DNA from: Anaerovoracaceae bacterium
Lineage (GTDB): Bacteria; Bacillota; Clostridia; Peptostreptococcales; Anaerovoracaceae
DNA length: 52,054 nucleotides
Direction of reading: 5' to 3'
Assembly: GCA_029983755.1 (NCBI GenBank)
Contig: JASBYX010000007.1
Span: forward strand, 1-52,054
Of the stretch, positions 16,013 to 24,785 are shown piece by piece. Every line of letters begins with the position of its first letter. Position 1 is the stretch's first letter. A program made the position numbers and the translations under genes. The notes under the pieces are model-generated. The model was given only the letters and a program-made list of their open reading frames with translations. It was not told the DNA's origin and did no database searches.

Positions 16013-16729
16013 ATGAGCATATATGCAATAGGAGATTTGCACCTTTCACTTGATCCGAGGATAAATAAGCCGATGGACATATTTGGTCCTGCTTGGCACG
16101 CCCATCACCTGAAAGTTCAGGAGAAATGGATGGGGAAGGTCAAGGAAGAAGATACGGTAATAATCGTGGGGGACATTTCCTGGGGCCTGAGGCTTGATGA
16201 GGCAATGCTAGACCTCACGTGGATAAGTAAACTCCCCGGATACAAGGTTATAACCAAGGGAAACCACGACCTTTGGTGGACATCAACAAATAAGATGAAC
16301 AAACTGTTCCCAAATATTTATTTCCTGCAGAATAAGGGGATATATCTGCCGGGTGAGGATGTGTATATCTGTGGAACCAGAGGTTGGATAACCCCCGGAA
16401 CCAGGGATTTCGATGAGCATGACGAAAAAATCTACAGGAGGGAGCTGTTGCGCCTTTCAATGTCCCTTGATGATGTGGATAGGCAGAAGAAGGAACAAAA
16501 CAATATGCAGGCACCGGTTATCGCTGCGATTCACTACCCACCGGCAGGCTCAGTTGCAGGCTCAGGCTTCACAGAGCTTCTGTCGGAGAGGGGAGTATGC
16601 AAATGTGTCTACGGTCACCTCCATGGCATAAGGGAACATCAGACTTCAATCAAGGGAATAATTGACGGTGTGGAATACAGCCTTGTGGCTTTGGATTACA
16701 TAGACGCTGATCCGGTGAAAATATGGTGA
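16013..16729 (+). CDS. Calcineurin-like metallophosphoesterase
   Basis: The 238-aa protein carries all five metal-site motifs of the calcineurin-like superfamily: GDLHL (8-12), GDISWG, GNHDLWW, an isolated HYPP and GHLHG near the end. The two-metal site hydrolyses phosphomonoesters or diesters, and the substrate is not predictable. The length and the GNHDLWW motif match the uncharacterised clostridial family often annotated as a Ser/Thr phosphatase or phosphohydrolase. It lies 5 bases after rmuC and 52 before deoB. No signal peptide is seen, so it is cytoplasmic. Confidence 0.88.
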   Translation: MSIYAIGDLHLSLDPRINKPMDIFGPAWHAHHLKVQEKWMGKVKEEDTVIIVGDISWGLRLDEAMLDLTWISKLPGYKVITKGNHDLWWTSTNKMNKLFPNIYFLQNKGIYLPGEDVYICGTRGWITPGTRDFDEHDEKIYRRELLRLSMSLDDVDRQKKEQNNMQAPVIAAIHYPPAGSVAGSGFTELLSERGVCKCVYGHLHGIREHQTSIKGIIDGVEYSLVALDYIDADPVKIW

Positions 16730-16781
16730 GTACCGGTAAAAGAGGGTATATATTTATATAACAAGTGAGGAGGGCGTGGAT

Positions 16782-17954
16782 ATGAAAAAGGCAATATTGA
16801 TTGTATTAGATAGTATGGGAGTTGGAGAGCTTCCTGATGCAGAGAAGTTTGGGGATAAGGGTGCCCATACCTTTAATCATGCAGCGGCTGCAACACCTGA
16901 TTTCTTTGTTCCAAATCTCGAGGAGCTGGGAATAGGAAATATCCCTGGGGTCGTCACAGGTATGAAGGAGAAAGAGCAGCCGGTGGGAGCCTTCGGTAAA
17001 GCTATGGAGGTTTCCATAGGAAAGGATACCACCACCGGGCACTGGGAAATTGCAGGAATTGAGACAAAGGTACCTTTCAAGACATATCCTGACGGTTTCC
17101 CAAAGGAATTTATTGAGAAATTCCAGGAGAGAATCGGCGTGGAGGTTCTTGGAAACTATCCTGCAAGCGGTACCAAAATCATTGAAGACTTAGGTCCTGA
17201 ACACGAGAAGACAGGTAAGCCAATTGTCTACACAAGTGCGGACAGTGTGTTTCAGATCGCTGCAAACACAGATGTAATTCCACTTGAGAGACTTTACGAA
17301 ATCTGTGAGATTGCCAGGGAGATGCTTGTTGGAGATTGGGCTTGTGGCCGTGTTATTGCAAGACCATACGTCATGGAGAACGGTAAGAGAAAGAGAACCT
17401 CTGACAGGCATGATTACTCTGTAACACCTCCAAAAGATACTGTCCTTGATCACATCAAGGCTTCAGGTCAGAAGGTTTATGCAGTTGGCAAGATCAAAGA
17501 CATTTTCAACGGCAAAGGGATTACTGATTCCGTGCACACTAAAAGCAACATGGATGGTGTGGATAAGACCATAGAAGCCATTAAGATGGATTTTGATGGA
17601 CTAATTTTCACTAATCTGGTTGAGTTTGACTCGGAATACGGTCACAGAAGAAATCCTGAAGGCTATGGTCAAGCTATAATGGATTTTGACAATCGAATCG
17701 GTGAAATCTGCATGGAAATGGGTGATGAAGATCTTCTAATTCTATGTGCAGATCACGGGAATGATCCTATTCATTCCGGAACGGATCACACCAGGGAGTA
17801 CATTCCTGTTCTCGCTTGGGGCAAGTGGATCAAGCCCGGAACAGACCTAGGAATCAGGAAAACCTTTGCAGATATAGGAGCCACTGTTGCAGAGTTTCTC
17901 GGGGTAGAACCTACAGATATGGGGACAAGTTTTATTCCGGAGATTAAGAAATAA
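16782..17954 (+). CDS. deoB: Phosphopentomutase
   Basis: DeoB interconverts ribose- or deoxyribose-1-phosphate and the 5-phosphates, linking nucleoside breakdown to central metabolism. The 390-aa protein starts KKAILIVLDSMGVGELPDA with the metal-binding Asp. It has GKDTTTGHWE with the phosphorylated Thr region, TSADSVFQIAA, SDRHDYS, and a C-terminal metal site in CADHGNDPIHSGTDHTRE. ATG 16782 sits 9 bases after GAGGAGG; the in-frame GTG at 16776 is too close to that site. It precedes pdp, whose product ribose-1-phosphate it consumes. A four-copy tandem repeat begins at its last codons. Confidence 0.95.
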   Translation: MKKAILIVLDSMGVGELPDAEKFGDKGAHTFNHAAAATPDFFVPNLEELGIGNIPGVVTGMKEKEQPVGAFGKAMEVSIGKDTTTGHWEIAGIETKVPFKTYPDGFPKEFIEKFQERIGVEVLGNYPASGTKIIEDLGPEHEKTGKPIVYTSADSVFQIAANTDVIPLERLYEICEIAREMLVGDWACGRVIARPYVMENGKRKRTSDRHDYSVTPPKDTVLDHIKASGQKVYAVGKIKDIFNGKGITDSVHTKSNMDGVDKTIEAIKMDFDGLIFTNLVEFDSEYGHRRNPEGYGQAIMDFDNRIGEICMEMGDEDLLILCADHGNDPIHSGTDHTREYIPVLAWGKWIKPGTDLGIRKTFADIGATVAEFLGVEPTDMGTSFIPEIKK

Positions 17955-18026
17955 GTGAGGTTATTGCGAATTTAGAGATGGTATTGGGAATTAGTGAAGA
18001 TAATTGGAAATAAGTGAGGTTATAGG
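17948..18026 (+). repeat. Four-copy tandem repeat at the deoB stop
   Basis: Four imperfect 19-20-base units (starting 17948, 17968, 17988 and 18007) each begin with GAA(A/T)T. The first and last share 17 identical bases. The array starts in the deoB stop region and ends 9 bases before the pdp start, so it may affect pdp translation. Confidence 0.7.
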
Positions 18027-18035
18027 ACAATTAAA

Positions 18036-19373
18036 ATGGTAGCAAAGAAAATAGAATCAAACAATATGAGCATGGTAGACATCATAACGAAAAAGAGAGA
18101 TGGGGGAGAACTTTCTCAGGAAGAAATCCGGTATTTTGTTGATGGATACAGTTCCGGGGAAATTCCAGATTATCAGGCAGCAGCTCTTCTGATGGCCATT
18201 TATCTGAACAAGATGAATGAAGAAGAAACTGTTGAGTTGACCCAAGCTATGCGATTTTCAGGGGATACCATCGATTTGAGCTCTATTAAGGGCATCAAAG
18301 TGGACAAGCACTCCACAGGGGGTGTCGGAGACAAGGTAACTCTGGTTGTTACTCCAATAGCTGCATCCTGCGGTGTTCCAATTGCTAAAATGAGCGGAAG
18401 AGGCTTAGGGTTCACAGGTGGAACAGTGGACAAGATGGAGTCTATTCCGGGGTTCAATACAACCCTTGAACCTGAGGAATTCATCGCACAGGTAAACGAC
18501 ATAGGTATTGCCGTAGTGGGACAATCAGGACACCTGACACCTGCGGACAAGAAGATTTATGCCCTTAGGGACGTGACCGGAACTATCGATAATCTCAGCT
18601 TGATTTCCTCATCTATTATGAGTAAGAAACTTGCTGCCGGCACGGACAAGATTCTTCTGGACGTTAAGTGTGGTGAGGGAGCCTTCATGGAAGATGAAGA
18701 AAGTGCCACAAAGCTTGCGACTATAATGTGCAAAATAGGTAAGGCTGCCGGTAAGACTACCATTGCGGCTATTACGGATATGAGTCAGCCTCTAGGTAAG
18801 GCAGTTGGAAATGCCATTGAGGTAATAGAGGCGATAGAAACCCTGAAGGGGAATGGACCTTCAGACATCACAGAGCTGGCTGAGCAGTTGGCGGGAATAA
18901 TGATATACCTTGGTGGAAGAGCAAAGACCAGAGAGGAAGGTGTTTTGCTTGCGAAACAGTCAATACAGAGTGGGGCTGCCCTCATGAAGATGAAGGCATT
19001 TATTGAGAGGCAAGGTGGAAATCCTGATATCGTTGAGGATTACAGCTTGATGCCCGAAGCTAAATTCAAGGTTGACCTGATTGCGGAAACTGATGGGTAT
19101 GTGGAGAAGATTAATGCTAGAACAATAGGGCTCGCATCGCAACACACCGGTGCAGGCCGAGCTAAGAAGGAGGACGAAATAGACTATGCATCTGGTATCT
19201 ATGTTGAGAAAAAAATCGGGGATAGGGTTGCTGCTGGCGATACTTTGGCTAGTATTTATGGCAATAGCAGAGAAAAAGTGGACAGAGCGCTTGCAGAAGC
19301 AAGAGAAGCCTTCCAAATTGGAAAAGACAGGCCTGAAGCTCCTACGCTACTCAAGAAAATTGTAGAAGTATAG
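18036..19373 (+). CDS. pdp: Pyrimidine-nucleoside phosphorylase
   Basis: This enzyme splits uridine, thymidine or deoxyuridine with phosphate to give the base and (deoxy)ribose-1-phosphate. The 445-aa protein has the family start MSMVDIITKKRDGGELS, the phosphate-site signature KHSTGGVGDKVTLV, KMSGRGLGFTGGTVDKME, and GKTTIAAITDMSQPLG. The C-terminal alpha/beta domain includes the usual TG-x-GRAKKEDEID region. Firmicute length and residues fit the dual-specificity type rather than DeoA. ATG 18036 adds ten residues before the family-typical start at ATG 18066; neither has a strong ribosome site. Its product feeds DeoB, encoded immediately upstream. Confidence 0.92.
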   Translation: MVAKKIESNNMSMVDIITKKRDGGELSQEEIRYFVDGYSSGEIPDYQAAALLMAIYLNKMNEEETVELTQAMRFSGDTIDLSSIKGIKVDKHSTGGVGDKVTLVVTPIAASCGVPIAKMSGRGLGFTGGTVDKMESIPGFNTTLEPEEFIAQVNDIGIAVVGQSGHLTPADKKIYALRDVTGTIDNLSLISSSIMSKKLAAGTDKILLDVKCGEGAFMEDEESATKLATIMCKIGKAAGKTTIAAITDMSQPLGKAVGNAIEVIEAIETLKGNGPSDITELAEQLAGIMIYLGGRAKTREEGVLLAKQSIQSGAALMKMKAFIERQGGNPDIVEDYSLMPEAKFKVDLIAETDGYVEKINARTIGLASQHTGAGRAKKEDEIDYASGIYVEKKIGDRVAAGDTLASIYGNSREKVDRALAEAREAFQIGKDRPEAPTLLKKIVEV

Positions 19374-19385
19374 CCCAGGGGAAGC

Positions 19386-20198
19386 ATGAATATTTTGATT
19401 GTGAACCAAGAGGATGTGGGGGACAGATCTATCTTTGTATCATCTCCTGAAGATGTCCATCACCTTGTGAAGGTTTTGCGGGCTAAGGTAGGGGATGTTT
19501 TCCCTGTATCCGACGGATCTTCATGGGAATATCTTGGGAGAATTGAAGATATTTCTCCTGAGGGAGTTACCCTTGGAATAGTGGACAAGCAGAGGCACGG
19601 CAGGGAACTATCCTACGAAGTCAGTCTTTTTCAAGGAGTACCTAAGAGTCCGAAGCTGGAACTCATAGTGAGAAAGGCTGTGGAGCTTGGGGTTTCGGAG
19701 GTTATTCCTGTTTTCATGGACAGGTGCGTGGCTAAGGAGTCAGGCAAAGAAGAGAAGAAGATACAGAGGCTTCAAAAGATAGCGGATGAGGCTGTGAAGC
19801 AGTGCCTTTCTCCTCGGAATCCCAAAGTAAGTGGGTTTGTGCAGTTCAAGGAGATGACTCGGGATCTTCAAGGTTTTGATTTGATAATCTTCCCTTACGA
19901 AAATGAGGAAGGGAGAACGATCAAGGATCTACTTAGGAAATGGAAGGAAGGACTTGAAGGTTTTGAGGAATCTGAGGAATCTGAGAAGATCGAAAAATCT
20001 GAGGAATCTGATGAATTCAAGCACCATGTTCCTAGGATTGCTGTGGTCATCGGACCTGAAGGCGGTTTTAGCACAAAAGAGGTGAACAGGCTGGAGAGTA
20101 TGGGGATATCGCCGGTATCCTTGGGGAAGAGCATTCTCAGGACGGAAACTGCAGGACATGCTGTGCTTTCCATGCTTTTGTACGAGATGGAGCTTTGA
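19386..20198 (+). CDS. rsmE: 16S rRNA (uracil(1498)-N3)-methyltransferase
   Basis: RsmE methylates U1498 of 16S rRNA with SAM. The 270-aa protein has an N-terminal PUA-like part (1-70, HHLVKVLRAKVGD) and a SPOUT knot domain with KLELIVRKAVELGVSEVIP, DEAVKQCL, VVIGPEGGFS and LGKSILRTETAGHAVL. A Glu/Ser-rich insert at about 194-211 (EESEESEKIEKSEES) interrupts the loop before the last strand. It is encoded by six 9-base tandem units and makes the protein longer than usual. It lies 12 bases after pdp and 20 before mtaB. In many Firmicutes rsmE and mtaB follow dnaJ-prmA, but here they are 29 kb away. Confidence 0.93.
   Translation: MNILIVNQEDVGDRSIFVSSPEDVHHLVKVLRAKVGDVFPVSDGSSWEYLGRIEDISPEGVTLGIVDKQRHGRELSYEVSLFQGVPKSPKLELIVRKAVELGVSEVIPVFMDRCVAKESGKEEKKIQRLQKIADEAVKQCLSPRNPKVSGFVQFKEMTRDLQGFDLIIFPYENEEGRTIKDLLRKWKEGLEGFEESEESEKIEKSEESDEFKHHVPRIAVVIGPEGGFSTKEVNRLESMGISPVSLGKSILRTETAGHAVLSMLLYEMEL
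19965..20018 (+). repeat. Six 9-base tandem units inside rsmE
   Basis: Units of the GAGGAATCT type occur in order exact, exact, diverged, near-exact, exact, diverged. They encode an acidic (E/D)-E-S-like insert in frame. Copy-number change would not shift the frame because the unit is 9 bases. Confidence 0.75.
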
Positions 20199-20218
20199 GA
20201 AGTAGATTGGAGATTTGA

Positions 20219-21571
20219 ATGAGGGTAGCCTTTCACACCTTGGGGTGTAAGGTAAATCAATACGAAACCGAGGCCATGAAGGAGAGCTTTAAAAGCCATG
20301 GCCATGTTGTCGTAGACGAAAACGATTTTGCAGATGCATATGTCATAAACACCTGCACGGTGACAAACCTGGCAGATAGAAAGTCAAGACAGTATATTCG
20401 CAGGATGAAGAGGGTGAACCCTCAGGGGCTTGTTGCGGTAACAGGATGTTATGCTCAAATAAAACCTGAAGAGGTATCTGCCATTCATGGCGTTGACATT
20501 GTGGTTGGCATCAATGAAAAACACAATTTAATAAACTATGTTGAGGATTTTGTTTCGGAACGGAACAGTCAGACAGATGATGGTCAGGAGGGATCCGATG
20601 AGGCAGTTTCCCCGGAGAGTGCAAGATGCCATGTGCTCACATACGACAATATGAGAGAGTACCAAAGTGACGGGATAGTCACATCCATGGAGAGCAGGAC
20701 CAGAGCCTACATCAAGATTCAGGAAGGGTGTAACAGGTTTTGCTCATACTGCATTATCCCCTTCGCCAGAGGTCCTGTTAGAAGCAGACCCACAAAGGAA
20801 ATCCTAGAAGAAGCTAAACTCCTAATTTCCAAAGGTTTTAAAGAAATCATACTCACAGGCATCAACACGGCACTTTATGGGGATGATCTTGGCTATGACG
20901 GAATTTCTCCCCTCATCGGAGAAATCAATGACTTGCCCGGGGACTTTCGAATAAGGCTTTCCTCCCTTGAACCAACCGTAATCGACCAAGAGTATGTCAA
21001 GAAACTGTTCAAGTACGAGAAACTCTGTCATCACCTGCATTTGAGCGTACAGTCAGGCTCAAACAAAATACTTGCCCGCATGAATCGTCGCTACGACAGG
21101 GAGGAATATTTATCCATAGTTGAAACACTTCGGCAATTTGATCCCTTGTATGGAATCTCCACAGATATAATTTGTGGCTTCCCAGGGGAGGATGAGCAGG
21201 ACTTCCTCGATAGTATTGACATAGTTGAAAAAACGGGATTTTGCAAAGTCCATGTGTTCAGATACAGTAAAAGAAGCGGCACGAAGGCCGCATCGATGGA
21301 TGGGCAGGTTGATGGAAATACTTCACAAGATCGCAGCGAAAGGCTTTTAAAAGTTGCTGAAAAAGCTGAGAGATCTTTTTTTGAGAAGAACATCGGATGC
21401 CTTGGACGTGTGCTCTTAGAGGAGAGAGACGGAGACTTTGTGAGAGGTTACACAGACAACTATATCAGAGTCTACCTTCCTGCAGAGCATGAAGATGAGA
21501 TAGGGTGTTTTGTCGATGTAAAGTTGACTGAAACATACAAAGATGGAATGAAAGGAGAACGCTATGAGTGA
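20219..21571 (+). CDS. mtaB: tRNA (N6-threonylcarbamoyladenosine(37)-C2)-methylthiotransferase
   Basis: MtaB is a radical-SAM enzyme that converts t6A37 to ms2t6A37 in tRNAs reading ANN codons. The 450-aa protein has the UPF0004 domain with GCKVNQYE, NTCTVTNLADRKSRQ and VTGCYAQ, whose three Cys bind one cluster. The radical-SAM loop GCNRFCSYCIIPFARG holds the CxxxCxxC cluster. The motif SLEPTVID and a C-terminal TRAM-like region follow. GCKVNQYE points to MtaB rather than MiaB or RimO. It lies 20 bases after rsmE, and its stop overlaps the HIT gene start by 8 bases. Confidence 0.92.
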   Translation: MRVAFHTLGCKVNQYETEAMKESFKSHGHVVVDENDFADAYVINTCTVTNLADRKSRQYIRRMKRVNPQGLVAVTGCYAQIKPEEVSAIHGVDIVVGINEKHNLINYVEDFVSERNSQTDDGQEGSDEAVSPESARCHVLTYDNMREYQSDGIVTSMESRTRAYIKIQEGCNRFCSYCIIPFARGPVRSRPTKEILEEAKLLISKGFKEIILTGINTALYGDDLGYDGISPLIGEINDLPGDFRIRLSSLEPTVIDQEYVKKLFKYEKLCHHLHLSVQSGSNKILARMNRRYDREEYLSIVETLRQFDPLYGISTDIICGFPGEDEQDFLDSIDIVEKTGFCKVHVFRYSKRSGTKAASMDGQVDGNTSQDRSERLLKVAEKAERSFFEKNIGCLGRVLLEERDGDFVRGYTDNYIRVYLPAEHEDEIGCFVDVKLTETYKDGMKGERYE

Positions 21572-21905
21572 TTGCCTATTTTGCAAGATTTGCGAAGGCG
21601 AAATTCCTTCGAAAAAGGTTTATGAGGACGAACAGATTGTTTGCTTTCACGACATTGAGCCACAGGCTCCGGTTCACGTTTTGATCGTTCCGAAGAAGCA
21701 CATAAGATCTCTGGACGATTTAACATCAGAGGATGCAGACCTTATGAGTCACATCATGCTCAAGATTAAAGATATTGCCGCTGAACTGGGACTTAAGGAC
21801 GGGTACAGAACAGTCATCAACACAGGAGATGATGCTTTCCAGACTGTGAAGCACCTTCATTTTCACATTTTAGGAAAGAGGAAACTTACCTGGCCTCCAG
21901 GCTGA
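21564..21905 (+). CDS. HIT-family nucleotide-binding hydrolase
   Basis: The 113-aa protein is of the HinT type: CLFCKICEGEIPSKKVYEDE at the start with two CxxC-forming cysteines, HVLIVPKKHI in the middle, and the histidine triad VKHLHFHILG near the end. HinT-like proteins hydrolyse purine nucleoside phosphoramidates and acyl-adenylates. The substrate here is inferred only from the family. It is translationally coupled to mtaB (ATG inside the mtaB end, behind AAAGGAG), and the terminator at 21974 follows, so it closes this transcription unit. Confidence 0.92.
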   Translation: MSDCLFCKICEGEIPSKKVYEDEQIVCFHDIEPQAPVHVLIVPKKHIRSLDDLTSEDADLMSHIMLKIKDIAAELGLKDGYRTVINTGDDAFQTVKHLHFHILGKRKLTWPPG

Positions 21906-21973
21906 TTTTTCGGATAAAAATTACATATGTTCCGGCTGAAAATTACGGGAATTCAGCCCCTTAAGCTTGTTGT

Positions 21974-22014
21974 AAAAACCCTAAGAATATGATAAAATAT
22001 CTTGGGGTTTTTTA
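21974..22014 (+). terminator. Intrinsic terminator between the HIT gene and typA
   Basis: AAAACCCTAAG (21975-21985) pairs with CTTGGGGTTTT (22001-22011), one wobble, with an A+T loop. A U-run follows within TTTTTTATTTT. Confidence 0.8.
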
Positions 22015-22066
22015 TTTTAAAAACCAAATGAAAGCCCCAATCCAAGTGAGATAAATAAGGAGACCT

Positions 22067-23941
22067 ATGAACCAAGTAAAGAGAGAAAAGATTATAAATA
22101 TTGCCGTTATCGCCCATGTAGACGCAGGTAAATCCACCCTGGTGGATGCGTTTTTAAAGCAGAGTGGAGTGTTCAGAGACAACGAGGAAATGCTTGACCA
22201 GGTTATGGACAGCGACGATATAGAAAGAGAAAGAGGAATTACCATATATTCCAAGAATTGTTCTGTGCTTCACGGGGACTACAAGATTAACATTGTGGAC
22301 ACTCCCGGGCATGCGGACTTTTCTTCTGAGGTTGAAAGAATCATGAAGACCGTTGACACGGTAATCCTCCTTGTAGATTCCAGCGAAGGACCGATGCCCC
22401 AAACTAGATTCGTGCTCAAGAAGAGCCTTGAACAAGGGCTGAAACCTATTTTGCTGATAAACAAAATAGACAAAAAGGATGCAAGAATAGATCAGGTTGT
22501 GGACGAAGTTTACGAGCTCTTCATGAATCTAAACGCAAGTGACGAGCAGATTGACTTCCCTATTCTGTACGGTATCGCAAGGCAGGGGATAGTCGTAAGG
22601 GATCCTGAGGATGCAGCGAATTTGGATCTAGGGGATGAAGGCCACAGACTTAAGCACACACCTGAGGGGCTTGGAGGTCTCAACATCGATCCTCTATTTG
22701 AAACTATCGTTGAGCAATGCGATCCATACCCTGACCTGACTGGAGAGCCTCTTCAGATGCAGATTTCATCTCTGGGCTACGATGACTACATCGGAAGGCT
22801 TGGAATTGGCCGAATCACAAGAGGGGTAATAAGGAGTGGACAGCAGGTTGCAGTTGCAAAAGCTGACTGCAGCACATCATCAAGCAAAATAGGTCAAGTA
22901 TTTATATATAGGGGTCTTAAGAGGGTTTCAATTCCCGAGGCACAGTGTGGAGACATCGTGGTGATTTCAGGTATATCCGATATTTCAATCGGGGAAACCA
23001 TATGTGATCCAGATCATGTGGAGCCTATGGGGAACATCGAGATAGAAGAGCCTACCATGTCCATGAACTTCATAGTAAACAAAAGCCCTTTTGCAGGACA
23101 GGTTGGAAAGTTTGTAACATCAAGACATATAAGGGAAAGACTGAACAAGGAACTTGAGGTGAATGTGGGGTTAACTGTCGAAGAGACAGACTCAACTGAC
23201 AGCTTCAAGGTGTCCGGCAGGGGTGAGCTTCACCTTTCTATTCTGATCGAAAACATGAGAAGGGAAGGATATGAACTTGCCGTTTCAAAGCCTGAGGTGA
23301 TTTTTCGAAAGGACGAGAAGGGAAAGAAACTTGAACCTATAGAAGAGGTTGTGGTAACCCTCCCTCAGGAATATTCCGGAACAGTCATATCCAAGCTGAA
23401 TTTGAGAAAGGGCATGATGGTTCAGATGTCAGAGGAAAATGGTTACAACAGGATTGAATACCATGTACCTACAAGGGGTCTTCTCGGATACAGATCGGAA
23501 TTCATAAACGATACCCATGGAGAAGGAACCATGGAGAAGCGCTTCCTAAAATTCGATGAGTATAAGGGGGAAATCGAAGGAAGAACAAACGGCGTTGCCA
23601 TAGTCATGGAGAATGGAACTGCAACACCTTACGCCATATCCAATATCAGCGAAAGAGTTCAAATGTTCATAGAACCCGGAACCAAAGTGTATGAGGGAAT
23701 GATTGTGGGTATGAACTCCCGCAGCGATGATATGGAAGTCAACCCGTGCAAGGCAAAGAAGGCTACCAATATGCGTGCAGCAGGAAACGATGATGCCATC
23801 AAGCTGTCGCCGGCAAGACATTTCACACTGGAAGAGGCTCTTGAGTTTATCGATGATGATGAGCTTGTGGAAGTTACTCCGGATGATATCAGACTCAGAA
23901 AGAAATTACTCAAGGAACTTGAGAGAAGGAGAGCCAGATAG
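22067..23941 (+). CDS. typA: Translational GTPase TypA/BipA
   Basis: TypA is a ribosome-associated GTPase related to EF-G, needed for ribosome assembly and growth under stress. The 624-aa protein has G1 AHVDAGKSTLVDAF, switch motif ERGITIYSKN, G3 DTPGHADF and G4 NKIDKKDAR. Domain II, the EF-G-like domain (SGRGELHLSILIENMRREG) and the TypA-specific C-terminus follow. Length and motif order are standard. It starts 47 bases after the terminator stem region behind AAGGAG, so its promoter must lie in or near that terminator; none stands out. mscS follows after 3 bases. Confidence 0.95.
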   Translation: MNQVKREKIINIAVIAHVDAGKSTLVDAFLKQSGVFRDNEEMLDQVMDSDDIERERGITIYSKNCSVLHGDYKINIVDTPGHADFSSEVERIMKTVDTVILLVDSSEGPMPQTRFVLKKSLEQGLKPILLINKIDKKDARIDQVVDEVYELFMNLNASDEQIDFPILYGIARQGIVVRDPEDAANLDLGDEGHRLKHTPEGLGGLNIDPLFETIVEQCDPYPDLTGEPLQMQISSLGYDDYIGRLGIGRITRGVIRSGQQVAVAKADCSTSSSKIGQVFIYRGLKRVSIPEAQCGDIVVISGISDISIGETICDPDHVEPMGNIEIEEPTMSMNFIVNKSPFAGQVGKFVTSRHIRERLNKELEVNVGLTVEETDSTDSFKVSGRGELHLSILIENMRREGYELAVSKPEVIFRKDEKGKKLEPIEEVVVTLPQEYSGTVISKLNLRKGMMVQMSEENGYNRIEYHVPTRGLLGYRSEFINDTHGEGTMEKRFLKFDEYKGEIEGRTNGVAIVMENGTATPYAISNISERVQMFIEPGTKVYEGMIVGMNSRSDDMEVNPCKAKKATNMRAAGNDDAIKLSPARHFTLEEALEFIDDDELVEVTPDDIRLRKKLLKELERRRAR

Positions 23942-23944
23942 GAT

Positions 23945-24763
23945 ATGCAGAAGTTAGAGAGATTGCTTGAAACTACATATGGAGGTATGCTGGTGATGGC
24001 TCTCAGCATTCTGATAGTAGGGCTTCTCGTAATGAAGCTGCTTCTCTATCTATCAGAGCGGTTGCTATCAAGATCCAGGCTGGACCCGGCTCTGCACGCG
24101 TTCATCTTGGTCGCCGCTAAGATACTTCTTTGGGTTGTACTGGTAATAATTATTTTGTCAGCCTTGAATGTTCCGACAGTTCCACTGGTGACGCTGCTTG
24201 GTGCTACAGGTGCAGCAATAGCCCTAGCTCTGAGAGACAGCCTTTCAAATGTGGCGGCGGGACTGATAATTCTGTTTTCCAAGCCTATACTAAAGGGTGA
24301 GATAGTCGAAATCGAGGAGAAAAAAATGCTGGGAATCGTGGATGCCATAGACCTTATGACCACCCACCTACATACCCTTGACAATAAGAAGATTACCGTA
24401 CCGAACTCCATGATAATAAATTCCGTCGTTTTGAACTATTCGAGAGAACCGAAACGACGAGTGGACTGTGTAGCTGCCATAAGTTACGACGCAGATATAA
24501 ATACAGCAAAACAGCTTTTGCTCAAGGTAGCGACATCGTGCCCATCAGTACTTCAAAATGAAGAGATAATTATCGGGGTGAACGCCCTTGGAGAGGACGG
24601 GGTACTTTTGGATGTGAAGGCCTGGTGCCTGACAGATGACTATTTTGATGTAAAATACTACATAGAAGAGCACATTAAACTGGCATTTGACAAGGCGGGA
24701 ATAGAAATACCATATAGAAAATTGGATGTTAACCTTCGGGACGTAAAGGGTCCTAGGGTGTGA
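23945..24763 (+). CDS. MscS-family mechanosensitive ion channel
   Basis: The 272-aa protein has three membrane segments: about 15-38, about 54-76, and the Gly/Ala-rich pore helix VTLLGATGAAIALALRDSLS at about 82-101. The cytoplasmic beta domain starts at LKGEIVEIEE, with VPNSMIINSVVLNYSR, and a C-terminal alpha/beta domain follows. Such channels open under membrane tension and release solutes during osmotic downshock. Size and topology are those of the small MscS type. The gene lies between typA (3 bases) and pyc (22 bases) in a likely common transcript. Confidence 0.9.
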   Translation: MQKLERLLETTYGGMLVMALSILIVGLLVMKLLLYLSERLLSRSRLDPALHAFILVAAKILLWVVLVIIILSALNVPTVPLVTLLGATGAAIALALRDSLSNVAAGLIILFSKPILKGEIVEIEEKKMLGIVDAIDLMTTHLHTLDNKKITVPNSMIINSVVLNYSREPKRRVDCVAAISYDADINTAKQLLLKVATSCPSVLQNEEIIIGVNALGEDGVLLDVKAWCLTDDYFDVKYYIEEHIKLAFDKAGIEIPYRKLDVNLRDVKGPRV

Positions 24764-24785
24764 CATACGGAAAGGAAAGTTTGAG

